This document shows positions 1 through 7,785 of a DNA stretch of 64,000 nt, one piece after another. Made by a program: the position numbers and the translations under genes. Below the pieces are notes generated by a model. That model had not been told where the DNA came from and ran no database searches. It worked only from the letters and a program-made list of their open reading frames with translations. Every line of letters begins with the position of its first letter. Positions within the stretch are counted from its first letter, which is position 1. Origin of the DNA: Pyronema omphalodes (lineage: Eukaryota; Ascomycota; Pezizomycetes; Pezizales; Pyronemataceae). The stretch spans positions 62,001-126,000 of the forward strand of contig JAJJXM010000067.1 in NCBI GenBank assembly GCA_024516155.1, written 5' to 3'.

Positions 1-52
1 CCGAAAACCCCGCGCTGCCTGTCGTCAGTAACCGTGGATATGGATTCTGATA
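1..52 (+). repeat. 3' end of the 5' LTR of A1
   Basis: Nearly identical to the last 52 bp of the other family A LTRs, ending in TTCTGATA as they do. The rest of this LTR is outside the window. Confidence 0.9.
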
Positions 53-53
53 T

Positions 54-63
54 TTGATTGCGT
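54..63 (+). promoter_or_regulatory. Putative self-priming primer binding site of A1
   Basis: TTGATTGCGT lies one base after the LTR end. It is the exact reverse complement of ACGCAATCAA at 7580-7589 in the LTR, 37 bp downstream of the TATA box. There is no TGG, the usual start of a tRNA-primed site, next to the LTR. This arrangement matches Tf1/sushi-type self-priming, in which the mRNA 5' end folds back onto the primer site. Self-priming itself is inferred. Confidence 0.55.
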
Positions 64-298
64 CCTGTGTACGACACCCAACGCGGAACGAAGACCCAGA
101 AAACCCAGAAAACCCAGAAGACCCAGAAAACCCAGAAGAAGGCGCACAGTGGCGTCCTTTCAGCTAAAAGAGCTCGGAGAACATATCGAACAAGAACCGA
201 CCGGATCGGCAAGCCCAGTGACCCCCGAACAACCATCCAGACCACAGACCCCCGAATCACCCGAACTCCCCCATACCTCTACCGACGACCCTGCGGAA

Positions 299-1207
299 AT
301 GGCGACCCCGGCAGGATTGGGGCTTGTCACTCCGGTCACGATGACCCAGGAGCAGTTGAACCAGATCCTCATTCAACTCCATCGCCCCACGACAAACAGT
401 AACCCCAAGGTGGAAGACCCGGAGCTGTACTACGGCGAACGGACCAAGCTGAGGGCATTCCTGACGCAATGCGAACTGAAGTTCAATTGTGAAGGGAATA
501 GATTCGACACCGAACAGAAAAAGGTGAACTATGCGAGCTCCCGCTGTAGAGGTAACGCTTGGGCATGGATCGAGCCGTCCATCAAGGAGGGGAAAAGCGT
601 ATACACGACCTGGGAGGCCTTTAAGACTGCTGTTAGTAGGGCTTTCGGGGAAGCCGACTCAAAAGAAGTAGCAAGAAGAAAGTTCAAGATGATCAGGCAG
701 GGCTTGCGATCCGCCGCTGCATACTGGGCCGAATTTCAAAGGATCAAATCCGATTTAAGATACAATGACGAGACCTACATCGATCAATTCAGTGATGGAC
801 TAAACACAGACGTCCAACGACAATTGGCACTCCTTGATGAACGACCAACGGATCTCACGGAGTTCGCCAACAAGGCCATAGCGTTAGACAACCGACTATT
901 CAACTTCCGAACCCTGAGGACTCGGTATGAACCTCAATTCTATCACCACCCCCATCTTAAGGGGCAGGGACACGAATCTCGACTCTCCGACCCCGAACCA
1001 ATGGAATTAGATTCCACTCGTCGACCGAAACCAAGGGATAGGACGGAGGAGGATAGACGGAAGCGGAATAACGAATGTTTTAACTGTGGGAAGGTGGGAC
1101 ACTACGCTGCGAAGTGCCCAAGTAAGAAATTATTCAGAGCAGCGGAAACTACATTGGTAGAAGAGGGACTCGGTGAGACGTCGGGAAAAGAGAACCCCCA
1201 GGAATAG
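299..1207 (+). CDS. gag: Gag polyprotein of Gypsy A1
   Basis: Structural capsid/nucleocapsid protein of the retrotransposon. The frame is open from before position 149, but the first ATG after the LTR is at 299, which I take as the start (302 residues). A conserved retrotransposon capsid-like region is followed by a basic linker and one CCHC zinc knuckle near the C terminus (CFNCGKVGHYAAKC). The gene ends at TAG 1205-1207 inside a stem-loop that follows a -1 slippery site. The A2 copy (17441-18349) differs at about a dozen residues. A non-ATG start further upstream cannot be excluded. Confidence 0.85.
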   Translation: MATPAGLGLVTPVTMTQEQLNQILIQLHRPTTNSNPKVEDPELYYGERTKLRAFLTQCELKFNCEGNRFDTEQKKVNYASSRCRGNAWAWIEPSIKEGKSVYTTWEAFKTAVSRAFGEADSKEVARRKFKMIRQGLRSAAAYWAEFQRIKSDLRYNDETYIDQFSDGLNTDVQRQLALLDERPTDLTEFANKAIALDNRLFNFRTLRTRYEPQFYHHPHLKGQGHESRLSDPEPMELDSTRRPKPRDRTEEDRRKRNNECFNCGKVGHYAAKCPSKKLFRAAETTLVEEGLGETSGKENPQE

Positions 1208-1230
1208 AAGGAAAAGGTGGATTCCTGGGG
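1183..1230 (+). promoter_or_regulatory. Candidate -1 ribosomal frameshift signal, gag to pol
   Basis: GGGAAAA at 1183-1189 is in phase with gag as G GGA AAA, a standard X XXY YYZ heptamer. After a 6-nt spacer, CCCCAGGAAT (1196-1205) pairs perfectly with ATTCCTGGGG (1221-1230) around a 15-nt loop. The pol frame, which is -1 to gag, is open from the heptamer into the protease. The site recurs in A2 at 18325 with one mismatch in the stem, and in the duplicated copy in A1 at 2297. Confidence 0.75.
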
Positions 1231-2124
1231 CAACCGTCGCCCACCAGTTCAACCACGGCAGGACCGGCGGATAGAATCTCGAGTGTAGGACCATACGGAA
1301 GAAACGAAAAAATTATCCTGCGAGTAAAGTTAATCGGACGAAATAAGAAAGAATACCAAACAACGGCCATGATCGACTGCGGGGCCACGGAGAATTTTAT
1401 AGATCGAAAATATGTGAGACAGCAGGGATTGCCCTGCGCGAAAAAATTAACCCCACGAAAGGTTCTCGCTGTAGACGGACGGGAATTGGATGGGGGACCA
1501 GTAACCCACGATGCCATGGTGACCATGGTGATCAACGACCATAGGGAAGACATCAAGCTCCACTGTATTACCATTGGCAACGCACCCATTATCCTGGGAC
1601 TGCCTTGGTTGCGGAAACACAATCCCAGCATCGACTGGAAGGAAGGAAGGATTGTCTTCAACTCCGAAAAATGCGGAAAGAACTGCCTTCCTACCTCGCC
1701 CCATGCCACGACCGTATCGGAACGGGGGGCAGAAAAAGAACATAATCAACGGATACATGAGGAAGCGGAGCACGCCTATGGTATGGAAGGACCGAAGGAG
1801 ATGCTTCAGACGGATGAGGAAGATGAGCTTCGCATCCAAGAGATCTGGGGAGAAAGTATAGAAGAAGATGACGAAGGAGAAGAAGTGGAAGAGTCGGAGG
1901 ACGAGGATATGGAAAGCGTACAGGGATCTAGGCGCGCGGAATCCACCGAGGCCGATCCCAACTCGCCTCAGTGCGCTTCGCGGCAACCCCCGCAAGCGCC
2001 AGCCAACCAGAAGGAACCGTGGAACTGGGAAACCGCTCCCGCCAAATCAACCGCTACTGCACCAACCAACCAGGAAGAACCGGGGAACTGGGAAACCGCT
2101 CCCGCCAAATCAATTGCCACTTAG
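1190..2124 (+). pseudogene. First-copy pol fragment (protease and linker) of A1
   Basis: The pol frame after the first frameshift site encodes the protease core (IDCGATENFID), the acidic linker and the NQ-E-P-NWETAPAKS repeats. It then hits a stop created by the duplication junction at 2122-2124. It cannot continue into reverse transcriptase, so A1 can make only a truncated Gag-protease product from this site. Confidence 0.85.
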
Positions 2125-2303
2125 ATTCCACTCGTCGACCGAAACCAAGGGACAGGACGGAGGAGGATAGACGGAAGCGGAATAACGAATGTTTTAACTG
2201 TGGGAAGGTGGGACACTACGCTGCGAAGTGCCCAAGTAAGAAATTATTCAGAGCAGCGGAAACTACATTGGTAGAAGAGGGACTCGGTGAGACGTCGGGA
2301 AAA

Positions 2304-5044
2304 GAGAACCCCCAGGAATAAAAGGAAAAGGTGGATTCCTGGGGCAACCGTCGCCCACCAGTTCAACCACGGCAGGACCGGCGGATAGAATCTCGAGTGT
2401 AGGACCATACGGAAGAAACGAAAAAATTATCCTGCGAGTAAAGTTAATCGGACGAAATAAGAAAGAATACCAAACAACGGCCATGATCGACTGCGGGGCC
2501 ACGGAGAATTTTATAGATCGAAAATATGTGAGACAGCAGGGATTGCCCTGCGCGAAAAAATTAACCCCACGAAAGGTTCTCGCTGTAGACGGACGGGAAT
2601 TGGATGGGGGACCAGTAACCCACGATGCCATGGTGACCATGGTGATCAACGACCATAGGGAAGACATCAAGCTCCACTGTATTACCATTGGCAACGCACC
2701 CATTATCCTGGGACTGCCTTGGTTGCGGAAACACAATCCCAGCATCGACTGGAAGGAAGGAAGGATTGTCTTCAACTCCGAAAAATGCGGAAAGAACTGC
2801 CTTCCTACCTCGCCCCATGCCACGACCGTATCGGAACGGGGGGCAGAAAAAGAATATAATCAACGGATACATGAGGAAGCGGAGCACGCCTATGGTATGG
2901 AAGGACCGAAGGAGATGCTTCAGACGGATGAGGAAGATGAGCTTCGCATCCAAGAGATCTGGGGAGAAAGTATAGAAGAAGATGACGAAGGAGAAGAAGT
3001 GGAAGAGTCGGAGGACGAGGATATGGAAAGCGTACAGGGATCTAGGCGCGCGGAATCCACCGAGGCCGATCCCGACTCGCCTCAGTGCGCTTCGCGGCAA
3101 CCCCCGCAAGCGCCAGCCAACCAGAAGGAACCGTGGAACTGGGAAACCGCTCCCGCCAAATCAACCGCTACTGCACCAACCAACCAGGAAGAACCGGGGA
3201 ACTGGGAAACCGCTCCCGCCAAATCAATTGCCACTTCCGGGGAATTGGAACTCGCGAGTACCATAATCCGAGCGGGGAAGAGCAAGCCTGACTCCCTGGA
3301 AGAAATAATACCACCGGAATATGCAGATTACCTCTCCGTATTCAGGGAAAAAGAGGCGGTAGGGTTACCTCCGCACCGACATCATGACCACCGGATCCCT
3401 TTGATGGACGGAAAGGTTCCGCCGTTCGAACCCCTGCGAGCCCTCGATGAGGAACGTCTGCGAGTACTGAGGGATTACTTGGAAGAGAATGAAAAGAGGG
3501 GTTGGGTCCGACGGTCGACGTCTCCAGCGGGAGCCCCAATCCATTTCGTTAAGAAAAAGGATGGTACCTTACGGTTATGCGTCGACTACCGACGACTCAA
3601 CGAAATCACAATCAAGGACCGCACCCCACTCCCGCTGATAGGGGAAGCGTTGGATAGACTGTCCAACGCCAAGATCTATACCAAATTAGATGTGCGAGAT
3701 GCATACCATAACCTCCGAATAGCCACAGGAGATGAATGGAAAACTGCGTTCCGTACCAAGTACGGTCTATACGAGTATTTGGTGATGCCATTTGGTTTGA
3801 CAAATGCTCCAGCTTCGTTTCAACGATGGATGAACGAAGTCTTAAGTGATTACCTCGACATCTTTTGCATCGCCTATCTCGACGACATATTGATTTACTC
3901 GGATAATATGGAGGAGCATCGAAAGCACGTCCGCATGGTCTTGGAGAGGTTAAGGGACGTAGGACTCACCCTGAAACCCTCAAAATGTGAATTCCACAGG
4001 AAAAAGACGGAATACCTGGGATACATCATCTCCCCCACAGGGTTGCAGATGGACCCCGAGAAAATTAGGGCGGTTAAGGAATGGAAGGAACCGGTAAATG
4101 TGAAGGGAGTCCAAAGTTTCCTTGGGTTCGCCAATTTCTACCGTCGATTCATCCGGGATTTCAGCAAGATCACCACGCCATTGACACGATTGACGAAGAA
4201 ACAGGTACCCTGGGAGTGGAACGACGAGACACAACGGGCCTTTGAGCAACTCAAAACGGCAATGATATCCCAACCGATCCTGCAACATTTCGACCCGGAT
4301 CGGCCACTCACCCTGGAAACAGACGCCTCAGACTATGCCATCGGGGCAGTCTGCTCACAACCCGACGACTCCAACGTACTGCACCCCCTTGCCTATTTTT
4401 CAAGAAAATTAAAAGAGGCGGAGCTCAATTACGACGTCCACGATAAGGAGCTCCTGGCAATAGTGGAAGCCTTGGACAAATGGTCGACATACTGCAAATC
4501 GACAAAACACAGTATCCGGATACTGTCAGACCATAAAAATTTAGAGTATTGGCAAACGAAGAGGGATCTCAACCTCCGACAGGCCCGATGGGCGGAACAA
4601 CTGGCTAACTATGACTTCACGATCACGTATCGTCCGGGGAAGTTGGCAGGAAAACCCGATATATTGTCCCGAGAGTCAGGAGACTCTCCCTGGGAAGGGG
4701 AGATGAAGCACCGGCAGAACCGAAGCCGAGTCCTCCTTCCCCAGGAAGTCTTTCATGTGAACGGGACACAGTTGATAAGACTCACCCCGGACACCCCCCT
4801 CATTACCAAAATTCGGGAAAAAACGAAGACCGATACAGAACTCCAGGAGGTAATCCGCAAACTTCGGGAAGGGATAACCCGAGACAATAGGGTCCCCTTG
4901 GGGTTATGCGAGGAAAAGGATGGGTTACTCCTATACGTAAGCACGCCCCCTTCGGTCTCTTACGACCGTTACAGATTCCAGAAAGACCATGGGAATCCAT
5001 CTCCATGGATTTTATCACAGGTCTTCCAGAATATGGGGGAATGA
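2304..5044 (+). CDS. pol: Pol of A1: protease, reverse transcriptase, RNase H
   Basis: Processes the polyprotein and copies element RNA into DNA. The frame opens at the second-copy slippery site; the first in-frame ATG is at 2483. Visible parts in order: protease with IDCGAT in place of the usual D-S/T-G-A, an acidic linker with two 22-residue repeats, RT with LRLCVDYRRLN, MPFGLTNAPASFQ and the catalytic YLDD box, then RNase H ([34 protein letters not shown]). After LLLY the frame runs into unrelated codons and stops at 5044, because the integrase zinc finger is deleted and the frame is shifted. The same break is present in A2. Confidence 0.85.
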
Positions 5045-6069
5045 ATGCGATATGGGTGATTGTGGACCGCTTGACGAAGATGGCACACTTCGTAGCATGT
5101 AAGGATACTATGGGACCCAGGGAACTTGCGGACGGGTTTCTCACACATGTGGTACGGGCCCATGGACTCCCCAGTAGCATCATCTCGGATCGGGGGTCCC
5201 TATTCACCTCTCAGTTCTGGAAGAGGGTTATGGAGGCAATGGGGACGACGAGGAACCTGAGTACGGCGTTTCACCCAGAGTCCGACGGACAGACAGAGAG
5301 GGTCAATGCGATCCTCGAACAATACCTCAGGGCGTATTGTAACTATCAACAGGACAATTGGAACCAACTCCTTCCTATGGCGGAGTTCTGCTACAACAAT
5401 TCCCGCTCAGGAACGACCAAGGTGTCCCCCTTCTTCGCAAATTACGGATATCATCCCCGTTTTACCCAGCCGCTGGGTGAAGTCGCGGAAGGAAACCCCG
5501 AGGTCTCCAAATATGTTGGCGCCCTCAATCGACTTCACGAGGATCTGAGGGCGGAGGTCCACTATGCCCAGACGGCTCATGCAGAACAGGCGAACCGGCA
5601 TCGACACCCGGATCCGGTCCTTCGAGTGGGAGATCGGGTCTGGCTGAAGAGGAAGAATGTGAAAACCACCCGACCCTCCAACAAGCTCGATTACAAGCTA
5701 TTGGGGCCCTACACTATCTTGTCTAAGGTAGGGTCGCGAGCTTATAAGCTGGACCTCCCCCCAAACGCAAAAATCCATCCAGTATTTCACATCTCCCTTC
5801 TAGAACCGTCTCAGCCTACTTCGACCACCATCCCAGGCCATATTCAGCCCCCTCCGCTACCGATTATCCTCGACGACGAGGAAGAGTGGGAAGTTGAGGA
5901 AATAGTGGATTCTCGACGCCACCGGGGTCAGATACAATATCGAGTTAAGTGGACTGGTTTCCACGACCCCGATACGACCTGGTACCCCGCCGACAATTTC
6001 CAAAACTCCCCCGACGCCATCACCCAATTCCACCGCAGGTACCCTAATAAACCTGCCCCACAGCTGTAA
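4906..6069 (+). CDS. int: Integrase core and chromodomain of A1, N-terminally deleted
   Basis: Integrates element DNA; chromodomains of this class target chromatin. The frame is -1 to pol and overlaps it. The DDE core is intact: [12 protein letters not shown] and the E of [19 protein letters not shown]-like segment (LLGPYTI) and a C-terminal chromodomain ([19 protein letters not shown]) follow. The HHCC zinc finger expected before [10 protein letters not shown] is absent: RNase H tail sequence joins directly to it near 4935. The protein is identical to that of A2. Stop TAA (6067-6069) overlaps the next ATG as TAATG. Probably not functional alone. Confidence 0.85.
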   Translation: MRGKGWVTPIRKHAPFGLLRPLQIPERPWESISMDFITGLPEYGGMNAIWVIVDRLTKMAHFVACKDTMGPRELADGFLTHVVRAHGLPSSIISDRGSLFTSQFWKRVMEAMGTTRNLSTAFHPESDGQTERVNAILEQYLRAYCNYQQDNWNQLLPMAEFCYNNSRSGTTKVSPFFANYGYHPRFTQPLGEVAEGNPEVSKYVGALNRLHEDLRAEVHYAQTAHAEQANRHRHPDPVLRVGDRVWLKRKNVKTTRPSNKLDYKLLGPYTILSKVGSRAYKLDLPPNAKIHPVFHISLLEPSQPTSTTIPGHIQPPPLPIILDDEEEWEVEEIVDSRRHRGQIQYRVKWTGFHDPDTTWYPADNFQNSPDAITQFHRRYPNKPAPQL

Positions 6070-7073
6070 TGGACGATAGAACGAACTCCGAGGACCCCCC
6101 GTCCTCTTTGGGCTGGTACCGAACCCCTACTCCCCCGGCAGAAAAGAAATCCCCCCACCCCACGATCCCGCACGCAGAACTACATTGGTCGTTCTGCAAC
6201 AACGACTCCTGCTCCATTCACCTCCAATCGAAATTAAACAACAATCATTTCCCAGCGGTGGCGCAAGCAATTGCGGCACGCATAAAAACATTATGTAGCT
6301 GCGGGCAGCTACATGACCCCGAGTTAGAATGGGTGATCCGACACCGAAGGATGGACCCGCAAAAGGCCTGCAAGGCATGGCAGAAAGGAAAGAGACTCTG
6401 CAATGTGTGTAAATTCCTGATCAACAAAGACGGACACGACCAGAGATGCGGTATCAGAGGATGGAAACCCCCCACGGAGACCCCGGCAACGATACCACCC
6501 GCCAAGGACGAGCCCGGGACAGGAAAGGAGCCTCCCGTCCCTACGGAAAACCAGGAAAACGAACCACCCCGTCCCCGCGAACTGGAATCGGAGGACTCCA
6601 CCATTCCTACGATCCGACACCAACTCCCAGTGATTATGATGACGGGACCCTCGGACCACGAGAGGGTGGCAATCAACCTGTCTTTCTATCAGACAGCGGA
6701 GCCGGAACAGCGTCTCCCCACCGTCGACTACCCACCAACCAACGACCTGACATCCGCCCCTTGTTCGGATCCCCCGGAGCCCCCCGCCTCAGGGCACCAA
6801 CAAGAACAAATAACGGCGCCCCCCTTAGGACACCAACAAGAGCAAATACCGCCTTATGTCCTCGAGGACATCACCCAGGACGTCGTACGTCGCCGACGTC
6901 GGGGAAAGCAGTATCGGGGACGGTCCCCCATCCGGAGGCCCGCGTTGAGGACTGCCTACGGCCTCGCCGGAGTCTCGGCCTGGAGGGGGGGGCTTATGTC
7001 ACAACGCTCCCGTGACATGCTCCTGGCCTCCGCCGTCACCACCGCAGGGCTATGGGTGATCGTCACACCCTAG
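6069..7073 (+). CDS. Third ORF of family A (A1 copy), Cys/His-rich, unknown function
   Basis: The ORF begins in a TAATG overlap with the integrase stop, which suggests reinitiation. The N-terminal 130 residues are rich in Cys and His (CNNDSCSIH; CSCGQLH; CNVCKFL), as in a zinc-binding fold. The middle is proline-rich with GHQQEQI repeats: two here, three in A2 and A3. The last codons lie in the 3' LTR and encode a hydrophobic stretch. In A1 a small indel changes the tail to LWVIVTP and ends it early. Position after integrase is that of an env-like gene, but I see no signal peptide and no similarity I can name. Confidence 0.75.
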   Translation: MDDRTNSEDPPSSLGWYRTPTPPAEKKSPHPTIPHAELHWSFCNNDSCSIHLQSKLNNNHFPAVAQAIAARIKTLCSCGQLHDPELEWVIRHRRMDPQKACKAWQKGKRLCNVCKFLINKDGHDQRCGIRGWKPPTETPATIPPAKDEPGTGKEPPVPTENQENEPPRPRELESEDSTIPTIRHQLPVIMMTGPSDHERVAINLSFYQTAEPEQRLPTVDYPPTNDLTSAPCSDPPEPPASGHQQEQITAPPLGHQQEQIPPYVLEDITQDVVRRRRRGKQYRGRSPIRRPALRTAYGLAGVSAWRGGLMSQRSRDMLLASAVTTAGLWVIVTP

Positions 7074-7785
7074 CAACCTGCTACGCTGTCATGAAGTGAA
7101 GGGATAGGGTTAGGGCAAGGGGCTGGGCCCCTTGCCGAGGATTTTCATATGTTCGGAGTTATTTCTTATTTGGATTTCTTTTAGGTATTACGGCGGCTAG
7201 GAAATTGTTGGAATCTTTTACTTCTCTCTTTTGGTATGTACTCTTTCTTTACTATTTGGAATCACGGCGGTTAGCCAGGAAGTTATCTCTTGCGGTATGT
7301 ACTCTTTCTTTGCTATTTGGAATCATGGCGGTTAGCCGGTAGTTGTCTCTTTTGGTATGTACTCTTTCCTTGTTATTATTATTTGGAATTATGGCGGTTA
7401 GTTATCTTGCTTTCTTATTTGGAATTACGGCGGTTGGCAAATGTTGGGGAATGTTGGTCATGTATGTACTATCACGGCGGTTAGCATTGGAAGCATTCTC
7501 CGCAGGCGGAGAATGCTGAGTCACGAGTCATGAAGGAACAAGTATAAGAGGAGGAAATTTGTATGTAGTTTATTTCTTCACGCAATCAAGTTTCTATTTA
7601 CCACAATCCTATCTACAAAAGTTCCCTTGTGATATCCCATCTCTCCAAACTCACCTGTGATTTCCCAGCCCACAAACCCTTGCCCATTCCCAACTTACCA
7701 GCCTTACCTAACCCGCCGCCGCCCTCCTCGCCGCGGAAAACCCAGCGCTGCCTGTCGTCAGTAACCGTGGATACGGATTCTGATA
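6997..7785 (+). repeat. 3' LTR of A1 (789 bp)
   Basis: Starts TGTCAC right after the polypurine tract (GGAGGGGGGGGCTTA) and ends TTCTGATA, giving imperfect inverted ends TGTCA/TGATA. It contains a 9-bp-arm hairpin (7115-7135), about six copies of a TTTGGAAT-ACGGCGGTTAG unit, an 11-bp palindrome (7493-7516), TGAGTCA and a TATA box. LTR length differs between copies (729-800 bp) through the tandem units and indels. Confidence 0.93.
7493..7589 (+). promoter_or_regulatory. Core promoter of the family A LTR
   Basis: In order: palindrome GCATTCTCCGC/GCGGAGAATGC (7493-7516), TGAGTCACGAGTCA (7517-7530; a Gcn4/AP-1-type TGAGTCA site plus a second half-site), TATAAG (7543-7548), and ACGCAATCAA (7580-7589), which is complementary to the primer region. 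The block is conserved in all family A LTRs, for example TATAAG at 16949. Factor binding is inferred from the motifs only. Confidence 0.6.

Larger units (their letters stand above)
1007..3234 (+). repeat. 1114-bp tandem duplication within A1
   Basis: Positions 1007-2120 and 2121-3234 repeat with an offset of 1114 bp and only a few mismatches. Examples are gggata/gggaca near 1027/2141 and cataatc/tataatc near 1741/2855. The unit spans the gag zinc knuckle, the frameshift site, the protease and the acidic linker. Junction microhomology is only 2 bp (tt). A2 has a single copy, so the event is specific to A1. Confidence 0.95.
1..7785 (+). mobile_element. Ty3/Gypsy chromovirus A1, 5' end cut by the window edge
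   Basis: LTR retrotransposon of family A (copies A1, A2, A3 here). Positions 1-52 match the last 52 bp of the A2 LTR. Then come the primer region, gag, pol, a chromodomain integrase, a third ORF, a G-rich polypurine tract and a complete 3' LTR. The 3' LTR is followed at 7786 by RNase H/integrase coding sequence of another Gypsy element (C), so A1 inserted into C. The candidate target duplication is cttcc at 7786-7790, but the left copy is outside the window. A1 is defective: it has a 1114-bp internal tandem duplication and lacks the integrase zinc finger. Confidence 0.93.

Noticed and set aside
149..298. Gag start at position 149
   Set aside because: The codon there is GTG; the first ATG downstream of the LTR is at 299, which is more likely in a fungus.
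1149..1995. Long minus-strand frames of 182-186 codons, repeated at 2263-3109 and 18291-18981
   Set aside because: They are antisense to gag/pol, recur only because the element is repeated, and show no domain.
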